DNA of 32,576 nt from JALQUL01 sp040382935. GTDB lineage: Bacteria; Pseudomonadota; Gammaproteobacteria; Burkholderiales; Burkholderiaceae_C. A program made the translations under genes and the position numbers. Positions 7,043-16,428 of this stretch are shown piece by piece. Location of the stretch: positions 1-32,576 of the forward strand of contig JBEIEP010000036.1 of assembly GCA_040382935.1 (NCBI GenBank). Direction: 5' to 3'. The notes beneath the pieces are model-generated. The model ran no database searches, was not told the DNA's origin, and saw only the letters and a list, made by a program, of their open reading frames with translations. The first letter of the stretch is position 1. Each line of letters begins with the position of its first letter.

Positions 7043-8212
7043 CTACTTTTTAGGGTACCCCGATACCACCCTCCATTTGCCATCAATAATTTGAGACATA
7101 CGCGATAAGTCATTGCCCAGATGTTTGGTTGGCGAGAAAGTACCGGGTGGGCTACCAAAAATATCCCCTGGAATCACCATCGAGTCCATCGCTTTCACAA
7201 ACGAATCGGTAGTCAGGTTCTTACCCGCTTTACCAGCGGCAATGGCAAAGGTATCAATGATGGTGTAGCCATAAGCAGAGAACACCGTGGGGTCTTCATT
7301 GAACTTGGTTTGGTACTTGGTGGCCCAGAAACGGATGGGTTGTGAAGCATCATCCAGATACGGGTTGGCCGTGGTATGGGTCGCATACAAGCCGTTCATA
7401 GCGGGCCCACCCAATTTGTGAATCAGGTCGGTATAGGCTGCGCTAGAGCCCATAAACACGGGGTTGTAACCCAGCTTGCGCGCGGTGCCGATGGAGCCAA
7501 TGGTTTCGCGAATAATCGTTCCCAGCACCACAAAATCACAGTTAGCGGCCTTGAGCTTGGCCATTTGCGATGAAAAGTCGGTGGCACCGCGCTTGAACGA
7601 TGCCTTTTCAGCCAGGGTCATGCCGATGGACTTCAAACCTTCTTCAGCGCCTTTGAGCACTTCTTCACCAAACTCGTCGTCTTGGTAGTTGATACACACC
7701 TTGCTGGCTTTTTTCTCCTTGACCAAGCCGGGCAACGAAGTACGCATCTGGTCGTAGTAGGTCGCAGCAAATGCGTACTTCAAACGATGGAATGGTTCGT
7801 ACATCTCACGAGCCGCAGTGACCGGGAAAAAGTTGATCACATTCTTTTCGAACTGGATGGGCATGGCAGCCATGTTTTGGGCGGTGCCCAAATGACCCAC
7901 CATTGCGAAAATCTTGTCTTGGTTGACCAGCTTTTGCGCGGCCAACACGGCTTTCTTGGGGTCGTAGCCCGAGTCTTCCATTTTCAGAACAATCTTGCGA
8001 CCGTTCACACCACCTTGTTCGTTGATCTCGGCAACGCGCAGCAGCATACCGTTGCGAATTTGCTTGCCAAAGCCTGCTAACGGGCCAGAAAAGTCTTGGA
8101 TGGTTCCAAGGGTGATCTCGGTCTTGCTTACCCCTTGGTTGGAGTTCTGTGCTTGCGCCATTGTGGCAGCCAAGCCCATCACCGCAAAGGCCAATAGATG
8201 TTTACGTTTCAT
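7043..8212 (-). CDS. Periplasmic substrate-binding protein of Liv-type ABC importer 1
   Basis: A 389-residue type I periplasmic binding protein of the LivJ/LivK family. Residues 1-21 (MKRKHLLAFAVMGLAATMAQA) are a signal peptide, followed by ITLGTIQDFSGPLAGFGKQ, the typical first strand and ligand loop. The lobes contain GVNGRKIVLKMEDSGYDP and, farther on, FVVLGTIIRETIGSIGTARKLG. The start at 8212 is fixed by TAGGAGA six bases upstream; a longer frame from 8239 lacks a ribosome binding site. It is the last gene of the operon, 61 bp after the ligase gene and just before the terminator. Many relatives near acyl-CoA ligases bind aromatic or other carboxylates rather than amino acids, so leucine specificity should not be assumed. 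Confidence 0.92.
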   Translation of the reverse strand: MKRKHLLAFAVMGLAATMAQAQNSNQGVSKTEITLGTIQDFSGPLAGFGKQIRNGMLLRVAEINEQGGVNGRKIVLKMEDSGYDPKKAVLAAQKLVNQDKIFAMVGHLGTAQNMAAMPIQFEKNVINFFPVTAAREMYEPFHRLKYAFAATYYDQMRTSLPGLVKEKKASKVCINYQDDEFGEEVLKGAEEGLKSIGMTLAEKASFKRGATDFSSQMAKLKAANCDFVVLGTIIRETIGSIGTARKLGYNPVFMGSSAAYTDLIHKLGGPAMNGLYATHTTANPYLDDASQPIRFWATKYQTKFNEDPTVFSAYGYTIIDTFAIAAGKAGKNLTTDSFVKAMDSMVIPGDIFGSPPGTFSPTKHLGNDLSRMSQIIDGKWRVVSGYPKK

Positions 8213-8273
8213 AAAGTATCTCCTATAAAAAACTATCAAAAAAATCTACCGTCTGTTCAGCGCAGGTCTTAAT

Positions 8274-10133
8274 TTAAGAAGCGTACATGGCCTTAATTTG
8301 GGCACTGTACTTTTTCTCAACCAACTTGCGTTTCAACTTCATGGTCGGGGTTAACTCTTCATCCTCTGCCGTTAACTGGGTATCGAGTAAAAAGAACTTT
8401 TTGATCTGCTCCACCCGGGCAAACTTTTTGTTCACTCGGTCAATTTCAGACTGAATCAATTCTTGCACGGCCGGCGTGCGTGTCAAGCTAGCGTAATTAC
8501 TAAAGGGCACGTCGTTGTCTTGGGCGTATTTTTCGACGTTTTCCTGGTCGATCATGATGAGAACTGTTAGATACGGCAGCTTGTCACCGATTACTACCGC
8601 ATCGGTGATGTAGGGCGAGAATTTCAAATCATTTTCTAGTTCACTGGGGGTGATATTTTTGCCGCCCGCCGTGATGATGATGTCTTTCATCCGGTCCGTT
8701 ATTTTGTAATAGCCGTCGGCATCCACCAACCCCACATCACCTGTGTGCAACCAGCCATCGGGGGTCAAGGCCTCGGCGGTTTTTTCGGGCAGGTTGAGAT
8801 AGCCCGCAAACACATTGGGCCCGCGCACCATGATCTCTCCGGTGGCCGGATCGATTTTCATTTCATTGTAGGACGCGGCCGGACCAATCGACCCCAGTTT
8901 GATGCCGCCGGGCAGATTGCCAGACGACGCGCCACAGGTCTCGGTCATGCCCCACACCTCAAACATAGGCACACCCAGCGCCAAATACCAACGCACCAAA
9001 TCGGGCGAGATTGGAGCGGCTCCGGTCACCAAAAACCGCGCCCGGTGTATTCCCATCATTTTGCGCACATTGTTCAGTGTTAAAAACCGCGCAATGTAAA
9101 ACTGCAACTTGAGGGCGGAACCAACGGGCTTGCCCGCCAATACCAAGTCAGCAATCGCCAGCCCCACACCAATCGACCAGCCGTAGGCCAGTTGCTGGAT
9201 CTTGCCCGCCTCTTTGAGCGCAATAACCACACCCGAGTAAAACTTTTCCCACACCCTAGGCACGGCGGTAAACACCGTGGGGGCAATTTCACGCACGTTT
9301 TCGGGGATGGTCTCGGGGTTCTCAACAAAGTTGATTTTTGAGCCGGTGTACATGGCAAAGTATTCACCGCCCATGCGCTCTGCAATATGGCACAGAGGCA
9401 AAAACGCCATGCGCTCGTCCTCTTCGTTTTGCGACACCAACACGTTGTAGCCACGTACCGTGTACACCAGCCCCTTGTGCAGGTGCATCGCGCCCTTGGG
9501 TTTACCAGTGGTGCCAGAGGTGTACACCAGAATCGCCAAATCCTCAGGCTGCACCGCCTCCACGCGCTCAACAACGGCGTTGGGGTGCTCTGCCAAGTAG
9601 GTGCGTCCGAGTTCACACAACTGGTCTAGGCCCATCACGTTGGGGTCGTTCAGGGTGCGCAGCCCTTCTAGATCAAACACCACAATTTTGCGCAGTAAAG
9701 GCAAGCGGTCGCGCACCTCAAGGGCTTTGTCCAACTGCTCGTCGTCTTCTACGAACAACACGGCGGTGCGCGAATCCTCACACAGGTAATGCACCTGTCC
9801 GGCCGCATCGGTGGGGTAAATACCGCTGCAAACCCCGCCGCACGACAAAACCGCCAAGTCCACCATCACCCAATCGACCACGGTATTGGCCAAAATGGAC
9901 GCCACCTCGCCTTTTTGAAAGCCCAGACTGATCAGACCGGCAGCGATTTCAGAGACGCGTTGCCCCGTCTGGTTCCAGGTCCAACTGCGCCAAATGCCCA
10001 AATTCTTTTGGCGCATCCATACATTGGGGCCACGGGCTTTTACGCCGTTCCAAAACATACTGGCCACGGTGTTACCGGGCAACACCACCTCAGCCTGTGG
10101 CTGAATGTGGTCAAAATTCCAAAGCGTACTCAT
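8274..10133 (-). CDS. Acyl-CoA ligase 1 (long-chain acyl-CoA synthetase/FAA1-like, AMP-forming)
   Basis: A 619-residue ANL-superfamily enzyme that activates a carboxylic acid to its CoA thioester through an acyl-adenylate. The phosphate-binding loop is TSGTTGKPKG at residues 205-214. Farther on are the adenine/acyl motif VWGMTETCGASSG (about 395-407), the aspartate motif GWLHTGDVG (about 466-474) and the hinge TDRMKDIIITAGGKNI (about 482-497). It resembles FAA1-type synthetases with the long insertion between the first and second motifs. It lies 18 bp after livF with AGGTGAGG before the ATG, so it is co-transcribed with an importer. This suggests uptake followed by CoA trapping of an organic acid. 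Chain length or aromatic specificity cannot be read from the sequence. Confidence 0.9.
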   Translation of the reverse strand: MSTLWNFDHIQPQAEVVLPGNTVASMFWNGVKARGPNVWMRQKNLGIWRSWTWNQTGQRVSEIAAGLISLGFQKGEVASILANTVVDWVMVDLAVLSCGGVCSGIYPTDAAGQVHYLCEDSRTAVLFVEDDEQLDKALEVRDRLPLLRKIVVFDLEGLRTLNDPNVMGLDQLCELGRTYLAEHPNAVVERVEAVQPEDLAILVYTSGTTGKPKGAMHLHKGLVYTVRGYNVLVSQNEEDERMAFLPLCHIAERMGGEYFAMYTGSKINFVENPETIPENVREIAPTVFTAVPRVWEKFYSGVVIALKEAGKIQQLAYGWSIGVGLAIADLVLAGKPVGSALKLQFYIARFLTLNNVRKMMGIHRARFLVTGAAPISPDLVRWYLALGVPMFEVWGMTETCGASSGNLPGGIKLGSIGPAASYNEMKIDPATGEIMVRGPNVFAGYLNLPEKTAEALTPDGWLHTGDVGLVDADGYYKITDRMKDIIITAGGKNITPSELENDLKFSPYITDAVVIGDKLPYLTVLIMIDQENVEKYAQDNDVPFSNYASLTRTPAVQELIQSEIDRVNKKFARVEQIKKFFLLDTQLTAEDEELTPTMKLKRKLVEKKYSAQIKAMYAS

Positions 10134-10151
10134 TGTGCGGACCTCACCTGT

Positions 10152-10970
10152 TTAGCGCCAGTTCTTTTTCTTTTTCCAACGCCGCTCGCTACGCGCGCCT
10201 TCCTCTTTCATGCCGAGGTAAAACTCTTTGATGTCGTCCTTCTCACGTAAACGCTCACAGGTGTCCTCCATCACGATGCGCCCGTTTTCAAGCACATAGC
10301 CGTAGTCAGAGGCGTTCAAAGCCATATTGGCGTTTTGCTCCACCAGCAAAATGGTGGTGCCACGTTCGCGGTTAATACGCACCACGATCTCAAAAATTTC
10401 TTTAGTGAGCTTGGGCGACAAACCCAAACTGGGTTCATCCAACAAGATCAAGGACGGGTTGGCCATAAGCGCCCTTGAGATGGACAACATTTGTTGTTGC
10501 CCGCCAGAAAGCAGACCGGCATCTTGTGTGGCGCGCTCTTTTAGGATGGGGAAATAGGCAAAAACCTGTTCGATGTCTTTGGCTACACCGTCTTTGTCTT
10601 TGCGCGTAAAGGCGCCCATTAAGAGGTTGTCACGTACGCTGAGCAGCGGAAACACCTCGCGGCCTTCGGGAACATGGCTCAAGCCTTTTTGCACAATCAG
10701 CGCGGGGTCTTTTGCGGTAATGTCTTCGCCCGCAAAAGTGATAGACCCCTTGCGCGGATCAATGATGCCTGAAATAGTCTTCAAAATAGTGGATTTACCA
10801 GCCCCGTTGGAGCCCAACACGGTGGCAATTTCACCCCGTCGCACCTTGAGGCTAACCCCGCGAATGGCTTTGATCGGGCCATAAGCGCTCTCTACGTTTA
10901 ACAGCTCCAGCAGCGGCTTTTGTTCGGGTGCCACTTCCTGTGATGGCATGGATGTATTTGTTTCGCTCAT
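10152..10970 (-). CDS. livF: ABC importer ATPase, LivF type (system 1)
   Basis: A 272-residue ABC ATPase of the LivF group. Walker A is GSNGAGKST (53-61), the signature is LSGGQ (154-158) and Walker B is LILLDEP (174-180). As usual in LivF, the switch histidine is replaced by Gln in LLVEQN (about 199-204). The C-terminus carries KEFYLGM followed by a strongly basic tail (WKKKKNWR), a trait shared with system 2. Relatives with such tails are often found beside acyl-CoA ligases. The gene overlaps livG by 4 bp (ATGA), indicating translational coupling. It should pair with LivG in an asymmetric ATPase dimer under the LivH/LivM permease. Confidence 0.93.
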   Translation of the reverse strand: MSETNTSMPSQEVAPEQKPLLELLNVESAYGPIKAIRGVSLKVRRGEIATVLGSNGAGKSTILKTISGIIDPRKGSITFAGEDITAKDPALIVQKGLSHVPEGREVFPLLSVRDNLLMGAFTRKDKDGVAKDIEQVFAYFPILKERATQDAGLLSGGQQQMLSISRALMANPSLILLDEPSLGLSPKLTKEIFEIVVRINRERGTTILLVEQNANMALNASDYGYVLENGRIVMEDTCERLREKDDIKEFYLGMKEEGARSERRWKKKKNWR

Positions 10971-11773
10971 AGTAAAGCCTTTGGCCTGCGCAAGGAGGAC
11001 ACACCGTCAATTGAGCCTAGGTAGGCCTCTATCACACCGGGATCGTTTTGTACCTCGCGCGGGGTACCCATGGCCAACACCGCGCCTTGGTTCATTGCCA
11101 CCACGCGGTCCGATACCTTGGAGACCAGGCTCATGTCGTGCTCCACCATCAGTACGGTAATGCCCAGTTCGTTTTTAATGTCCGCAATCCAAAACGCCAT
11201 ATCGTCGGTTTCTTCAACGTTCAATCCTGAAGACGGCTCGTCAAGCAGCAGCATTTTCGGCTCGGTGCAAAGCGCTCGCGCCATCTCAACCACTTTACGC
11301 ACCCCATACGGCAAACCCGCAACCATAGAGTCGCGGTAGTGCTGCAAGTCCAAAAATTCGATCACACGTTCGGCTTTTTCGCGTGCCTCCAACTCAGCCG
11401 CACGGGTTTTGGCGGTAAAAAACAACTCACTAAAAAACCCCGTTTTGCGCTGGGTATGGTTGCCTATGAGCAAGTTATGCAGCACCGACGCATGCTCAAA
11501 CAGTTCGATGTTTTGAAAGGTGCGGGCAATGCCCAGCGAGGCGATGTTGTGCGGAGCCTGGTCGGTCAACTTTTTGCCTAGGTACACAATCTCACCCTCG
11601 GTGGGCTCGTAAATGCGGCTGATCAAGTTAAACACGGTGGTTTTACCCGCACCGTTGGGGCCAATCAAAGTGAACACTTCTCCCTGCTTGACATCAAAGC
11701 TAACCCGGTTTACGGCCAAGACGCCGCCAAACCGCACACTCAGGTCTTTAGCAGATAACAACAAATCATTCAT
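10967..11773 (-). CDS. livG: ABC importer ATPase, LivG type (system 1)
   Basis: A 268-residue LivG-group ATPase. Walker A is GPNGAGKTT (38-46), the Q-loop lies in GIARTFQNIELF (about 81-92), Walker B is MLLLDEP (174-180), and a proper switch histidine is present in LMVEHD. The signature motif is LPYGV (154-158) instead of LSGGQ, a degenerate form also seen in system 2. With LivF it would give one normal and one altered composite ATP site. It follows livM after a 40-bp gap and overlaps livF. Confidence 0.93.
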   Translation of the reverse strand: MNDLLLSAKDLSVRFGGVLAVNRVSFDVKQGEVFTLIGPNGAGKTTVFNLISRIYEPTEGEIVYLGKKLTDQAPHNIASLGIARTFQNIELFEHASVLHNLLIGNHTQRKTGFFSELFFTAKTRAAELEAREKAERVIEFLDLQHYRDSMVAGLPYGVRKVVEMARALCTEPKMLLLDEPSSGLNVEETDDMAFWIADIKNELGITVLMVEHDMSLVSKVSDRVVAMNQGAVLAMGTPREVQNDPGVIEAYLGSIDGVSSLRRPKALL

Positions 11774-11813
11774 ACGCTTGCTTCCTTTGTGTCTTTCAGA
11801 TCTCGGTCTGCCA

Positions 11814-12890
11814 TCACTTCAACCGGTCGGATTTTTGGAAAGACTTCTGCCGCTTGAACATGCCCTTGCGATAGAACGGGAATATCTGTAAATAGGTTCT
11901 CACCTTAAGCCAGCGCCCATACATGCCCATGGGTTCAAACATCACCACCGCAATCAGCACGACGCCGTATACAAACTGCTTAAGCCCGGGGGCTTGGCCA
12001 ACAACATCGGGTAGATAGTCTTTAACGCCGTTGATAAACTGCGGCATGGTGATCAGAAAGATCGCACCCAAGAACGCACCATGCATGGAACCCAAACCAC
12101 CGATTACCACAATCAGCACCAGGTCAATTGACTGCAAGATGTTAAATTGGTCGGGTGTTACGAACTTCAGATTGTGCGCATACAGAGCGCCCGCGACGCC
12201 CGCCAAAACTGCCGAAATCGAAAAAGAAAGTGTTTTGTAATAGGCCAAATTGATGCCCATGCTTTGCGCAGAGATTTCAGAATCACGAATTGCGACAAAG
12301 GCTCTGCCAGTGCTGGAACGCAAAAGATTGAGTAAGCCTAGCGTCACCAACACGGTTAGGAACAAACACAAAAAGTAAAAAGATTCGCCAGTGTCCACCT
12401 TAAAACCAAAGATATCGGGTGCCTTAACACTCAATCCCCGGTTCCCCCCCGTAAAGCCTTCCCAACGCGCAAACACCTCTTCCACGATATAGCCGAAAGC
12501 GATCGTAGCAATGCCCAAGTAAATCCCTTTGACCCGCAAGGCCGGCAAGCCAATCAGCACCCCCATCACACAGGATACAGCCGCAACGGCCAACAGTGCG
12601 ACAGGAAAGGGCACACCCATATTGGTTAGATAGCCTTGAACGTAAGCGCCAATACCCAAAAACGCCGCATGGCCCAACGAAAACTGCCCTGTAAAGCCGG
12701 CCAAAAGCATCAAGCCCAGGCCAGCAATCGAGTAGATCAAAACAAAGGTGAGCTGCGCCAAAGCGTATTCGGACATAAGCCAAGGTGCCGCTAGCAGCGT
12801 CAGCACAAGCAGGCTGTACCAGAACAAATGACCGCCGTGTTTGGCCAGTCGAATGTCTTGGTTGTAATCCGTTTTAAAAATGAAACGCAT
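11814..12890 (-). CDS. livM: ABC importer permease, LivM type (system 1)
   Basis: A 358-residue inner-membrane permease. A short cytoplasmic N-terminus (MRFIFKTDYNQDIRLAKHGG) is followed by about eight to ten hydrophobic helices. LivM landmarks are the GYCGQ-like GFTGQFSLGHAAFLGIGAY (about 65-83), GLPALRVKGIYLGIATIAFG (about 114-133) and the coupling-loop region GRAFVAIRDSEISAQSMGIN (about 190-209), with GGLGSMHGAFLGA near the end. Its ATG overlaps the livH stop by one base (TAATG), so translation is coupled. The basic C-terminal tail is about 30 residues long. Confidence 0.93.
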   Translation of the reverse strand: MRFIFKTDYNQDIRLAKHGGHLFWYSLLVLTLLAAPWLMSEYALAQLTFVLIYSIAGLGLMLLAGFTGQFSLGHAAFLGIGAYVQGYLTNMGVPFPVALLAVAAVSCVMGVLIGLPALRVKGIYLGIATIAFGYIVEEVFARWEGFTGGNRGLSVKAPDIFGFKVDTGESFYFLCLFLTVLVTLGLLNLLRSSTGRAFVAIRDSEISAQSMGINLAYYKTLSFSISAVLAGVAGALYAHNLKFVTPDQFNILQSIDLVLIVVIGGLGSMHGAFLGAIFLITMPQFINGVKDYLPDVVGQAPGLKQFVYGVVLIAVVMFEPMGMYGRWLKVRTYLQIFPFYRKGMFKRQKSFQKSDRLK

Positions 12891-13765
12891 TAGACTTTCT
12901 TCCTCAACTTTTCACCAAACAAGCCGTTGGGCTTAATCATTAGCATGATCAACACCAACACGTAGGCCGCGACGTCTTTGACACCCTCGGGCGCATAAAA
13001 CCCAGCCAAAGATTCGACCACGCCAATAATCAATCCCCCCACAATGGCGCCTGGAAGACTGCCAAACCCACCCAATACAGCCGCTGGAAAGGCCTTTAGG
13101 CCGATCAAGCCCATGTTGGCATGGACAAAGGTAATGGGGGCCAACAATATGCCCGCAATGGCCGCTATGACCGCTGCCAACGCCCAGATCAACCCATTGA
13201 TACGTTTGACGGGTATGCCCATGTAATAGGCAGCGATTTGGTTTTGCGAAGCGGCCTGCATGGCAATACCCACCTTGCTGTATTTGAACAGCAGGTACAG
13301 CAGACCGCATAAGACCACCGTTACCCCGATGATGACGAGCTGCTCAACGCCAATCACCAAACCGCCCAAATCAAATATCTGGTCACGATAAGGTACGGGC
13401 AGCGTGTGTGTTTCTGTACCCAAAACAGGAATCATGGTAATTAGACCACGTATGACGTAACCAATACCAATGGTCAACATCACAATCGAAAAAGCCGGTT
13501 GCCCAAGGATGGGGCGAATCACCACCCGCTCAACCAGTCCACCCATAAGGGCCATGCCAAGAATTGTGGCGATCACCGCGATCCAAAAAGGGAACCCCAG
13601 TACCGTCATGAGAACCAAGCCGCCAAATGCCCCCACGGTCATAAGATCGCCCTGGGCAAAACTCACGGTCTCGGTCCCTTTGTAAATCAACACAAAGCCT
13701 AGGGCAATCAAACCGTAAATGCAGCCCTGAGCGATGCCACTGATGACCTGCTGCAAAAAGTCCAC
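12890..13765 (-). CDS. livH: ABC importer permease, LivH type (system 1); first gene of operon 1
   Basis: A 291-residue permease with about eight transmembrane helices and the LivH pattern GCIYGLIALGFVLIYKGTET near the N-terminus, GIPVKRINGLIWALAAVIAAIAG in the coupling/helix region, and KAFPAAVLGGFGSLPGAIVGG (about 225-245). The start is GTG at 13765, chosen because AAGGAG lies five bases before it and the protein then begins exactly like family members. A longer frame from 13793 is in a different reading register. As first gene of operon 1, its promoter should lie in 13766-14060. Confidence 0.92.
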   Translation of the reverse strand: MDFLQQVISGIAQGCIYGLIALGFVLIYKGTETVSFAQGDLMTVGAFGGLVLMTVLGFPFWIAVIATILGMALMGGLVERVVIRPILGQPAFSIVMLTIGIGYVIRGLITMIPVLGTETHTLPVPYRDQIFDLGGLVIGVEQLVIIGVTVVLCGLLYLLFKYSKVGIAMQAASQNQIAAYYMGIPVKRINGLIWALAAVIAAIAGILLAPITFVHANMGLIGLKAFPAAVLGGFGSLPGAIVGGLIIGVVESLAGFYAPEGVKDVAAYVLVLIMLMIKPNGLFGEKLRKKV

Positions 13766-14060
13766 TGTATCTCCTTGAAATGTTTAGTGCCATTTATACC
13801 GGGTTTGCGTAATTTGGCTGTCAGGGTTTATCCGGTGCCAGCAAGCTTGCAGTCATTCGCGGGACAAAAGGCACAGGCGAAAATCCATACCCTCCATACC
13901 CGAGACTTTAGGGTTTTCCGCCTTTCTGGCGCACTGAAACTGCGCCATAGTCCTAGGTACACTTGTTTGGGGAGCATCATTCGCCCACTCGCCTTGCGCA
14001 TTGCAGACCCCGTGACAAGCGGTTACCCTTTGAAACCATTGATTTTTTGCAGCGTCCATC
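13766..14060. promoter_or_regulatory. Divergent control region of Liv operon 1 and the aminotransferase gene, with a dyad at 13927-13947
   Basis: This 295-bp gap holds the start regions of livH (minus) and the aminotransferase (plus). The clearest element is a perfect inverted repeat TGGCGCA-N7-TGCGCCA at 13927-13947, of a size and spacing that would suit a dimeric regulator. On the minus strand a TATAAA about 30 bp before the livH start could be a -10 box, but I see no good -35 box at proper spacing. Its role as an operator is a guess from symmetry and position. Confidence 0.4.
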
Positions 14061-15434
14061 ATGACCATCTCAAAAACCGGCCTTAGCGATATCGCCCACC
14101 ATCTCCATCCCTATACGCAACTGCGTCAGCTTGAAAAAGACGGGCCACTGGTGATCACGGGGGGCGATGGCGTCCATGTGGTGGACGAAAACGGCAAGCG
14201 CTACATTGAAGGCATGGCAGGTTTGTGGTGTACCTCTTTGGGTTTTTCCAACCAACGACTGATAGAGGCCGCCTACAAGCAAATGAAGGTGTTGCCCTAT
14301 TACCATTCGTTCACCGGCAAGGTGCCCGGCCCTGTGCCACAGTTGGTCGAGCGCATGATTGCCATGTCGCCCGTGCCCATGAGCCACGTCCTTTTTGCCA
14401 ACTCGGGGTCAGAATCCAACGACACGGCCTTTAAATTGGTGCGCTATTACAACAACGCCAAAGGCCGCCCCAACAAGAAAAAAATCATTGCGCGCAACAA
14501 GGGCTACCACGGCGTGACATTGGCCAGTGCATCCCTCACAGGTCTGCCCGCCAATCACGCCATGTTTGATTTGCCCATTGCAGGGGTGTTGCGGGTGGGG
14601 GCTCCCCACCACTACCAATTTGCCACAGCCGGTGAATCCGAAGAACAGTTTGTCAACCGTTTGGTCAAAGAACTGGAAGACATGATTGCCGCAGAGGGTG
14701 CCGACACCATTGGTGCCTTTATTGCAGAGCCCGTGCAAGGCGCTGGCGGCGTGATTCTTCCGCCGCCCGGGTATTTTGAACGCATTCAAGCCCTGCTCAA
14801 AAAGCACGATATTTTGTTCATTGTGGACGAGGTGATTACCGGCTTTGGTCGCTTGGGCAAGGCCTTTGGCACCCAGGTGTACGACCTCAAACCCGACATG
14901 ATTACCGTGGCCAAAATGCTGACGTCGGCCTACGTGCCTATGTCGGCCCTGTACCTGTCCGACGACCTGTACCAAACCATTGCCGACGCCAGCGCCACCG
15001 TTGGCACCTTTGGCCATGGTTACACCTACAGCGGCCACCCCTTGGCCTGTGCTGTCGCCCTTGAAACCCTCAAAATCTACGAAGAAGAACAGGTGTTCGA
15101 GCATGTCGCGGCCGTGGCCCCCCGCTTGGCCCAGGGCTTGCAGCGGTTTGCCGGGCACCCCATGGTGGGACAGGTGCGTAGCATGGGCCTGATCGGCGCG
15201 GTTGAGTTGGCCCAAGACCCCTTAGCCCGCAAACCCTTTGACCCCAAGAAGGGCGTTGGTGCCTATTTGGTACGCCGTGCCCAAGAACACGGTTTGATCT
15301 TGCGGGTATTGGGTGGCGATGTGGTGGCCGTCTCACCACCGCTCATCATCTCGGAATCTGAAATTGACGCTCTGCTGGAGCGATTGGCACTTGCATTGGA
15401 CGACACCCATCGCTGGGTCAATACTTGGCTGTGA
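14061..15434 (+). CDS. Class III (omega-type) aminotransferase, PLP dependent
   Basis: A 457-residue fold-type I aminotransferase of class III. It shows the PLP-phosphate loop NSGSESNDTA (about 114-123), the ring-contacting NKGYHGVTLASASLTG (about 146-161), the pyridine-nitrogen aspartate in VDEVITGFGR (D256), and the Schiff-base Lys285 in ITVAKMLTSAYVPMSA. Glycines common around that lysine are Met/Ala/Ser here, a variant seen in the 'aspartate aminotransferase family/omega-amino acid:pyruvate' group. It probably moves an amino group from a diamine, beta-amino acid or other omega-amino compound to pyruvate or 2-oxoglutarate. It is divergent from Liv operon 1 and 22 bp before the lipid kinase gene. 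No strong ribosome binding site precedes ATG 14061. Confidence 0.9.
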   Translation: MTISKTGLSDIAHHLHPYTQLRQLEKDGPLVITGGDGVHVVDENGKRYIEGMAGLWCTSLGFSNQRLIEAAYKQMKVLPYYHSFTGKVPGPVPQLVERMIAMSPVPMSHVLFANSGSESNDTAFKLVRYYNNAKGRPNKKKIIARNKGYHGVTLASASLTGLPANHAMFDLPIAGVLRVGAPHHYQFATAGESEEQFVNRLVKELEDMIAAEGADTIGAFIAEPVQGAGGVILPPPGYFERIQALLKKHDILFIVDEVITGFGRLGKAFGTQVYDLKPDMITVAKMLTSAYVPMSALYLSDDLYQTIADASATVGTFGHGYTYSGHPLACAVALETLKIYEEEQVFEHVAAVAPRLAQGLQRFAGHPMVGQVRSMGLIGAVELAQDPLARKPFDPKKGVGAYLVRRAQEHGLILRVLGGDVVAVSPPLIISESEIDALLERLALALDDTHRWVNTWL

Positions 15435-15456
15435 GCAGTTGCGCCCCAAAGTACGA

Positions 15457-16410
15457 ATGAATGCACCGTCCCCTACCTCTTTCATTTCCCCCACCGTGCT
15501 CATCAACCCGAACGCCCGCCAAGGGCGCGCGGCCAAAGTGTTGCCAGCGGTTCAGCGCCACCTAGCAGGCGGCCATCCCCACGTACCTGTGCATTGCTTT
15601 GACACTGTACCGGAGGCATTAGCGCATGTCCGAGCCTTGCCGGTGGGCAGCCGACTGGTAGTCATTGGCGGGGATGGCACCTTAAACCAAATGCTGCCTG
15701 CAATGTTGGAGCGGTCGCTCGAAGTCGGCTTGGTGGCCTACGGAAGTGGTGACGACACGGCGCGCGCCATTGGCGTCAACGGAATGCACTGGCGCAAAGC
15801 CTTGGATTTCGCCTTAACACAACCTACCACCCCCTTTGACATCGCTTGGGTAAACGCGGTTGTAGCACGTACTGAAATAGTCCGTCCCCTGCCTTTTTTT
15901 AGCAGCTTTTCTGTAGGTTTTGACGCCCACGTCGGACGCCGCGCGGTCAATATTTCAAAACTATTCGGTGGCAGAATGCGCTATTTTTTCGCAGGTATAG
16001 CTGAGTGGGTGGGCATGCGGTATTGGAAGTTGCGGATCGATTGCGATGGTGCGATGACCTACGAGGGCAAAGCCCTAATGGTGACCTCTTTAAATACACC
16101 AACCTATGGTGGCGGAATGCCAATAATGCCCAATGCTTCAGTCAACGACGGCCTATTGAACTTGATACTCATCAAAAACATGTCTAGGAAAGCGACCATC
16201 AGTGGCTTGGTTGCATTGGCTTTGGGCCACCGCCTCAAACGGCCTGAAATGACCGTTAAAACCTATCGGCGCATGACGATTCACTCGACATTGCCGTTTC
16301 CGGTTGCCGCTGACGGTGAGTTTTTGTGTATGGCCACTCACCTCAACATCGAATTACGCAATCAGGTGCTTCAGGTAGTCCAAAACCATGCGCCTCAGCC
16401 GAAAAGCTAG
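15457..16410 (+). CDS. Diacylglycerol-kinase-like lipid kinase (DAGK catalytic domain)
   Basis: A 317-residue protein of the DgkB/YegS/sphingosine-kinase superfamily. The N-terminal nucleotide domain has VLINPNARQGRA (14-25) and the diagnostic GGDGTLNQML (71-80). The usual G-T-x-N-D turn is GSGDDTARAIG (about 96-106). A beta-rich C-terminal domain follows (MVTSLNTPTYGGGMP, then NDGLLNLILIKN, then PFPVAADGEF). Such enzymes phosphorylate diacylglycerol or related lipids using ATP. I chose ATG 15457, 22 bp after the aminotransferase stop; the frame is open farther upstream, but that part is a shadow of the aminotransferase. It may be co-transcribed with that gene, with no obvious functional link. 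Confidence 0.88.
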   Translation: MNAPSPTSFISPTVLINPNARQGRAAKVLPAVQRHLAGGHPHVPVHCFDTVPEALAHVRALPVGSRLVVIGGDGTLNQMLPAMLERSLEVGLVAYGSGDDTARAIGVNGMHWRKALDFALTQPTTPFDIAWVNAVVARTEIVRPLPFFSSFSVGFDAHVGRRAVNISKLFGGRMRYFFAGIAEWVGMRYWKLRIDCDGAMTYEGKALMVTSLNTPTYGGGMPIMPNASVNDGLLNLILIKNMSRKATISGLVALALGHRLKRPEMTVKTYRRMTIHSTLPFPVAADGEFLCMATHLNIELRNQVLQVVQNHAPQPKS

Positions 16411-16428
16411 CTGGCACCGACCTACGCG

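Noticed and set aside
14409..15215. Long minus-strand frame (268 codons) opposite the aminotransferase gene
   Set aside because: His/Gly/Gln-rich mirror of a strongly coding plus-strand gene; typical antisense shadow in GC-rich DNA.
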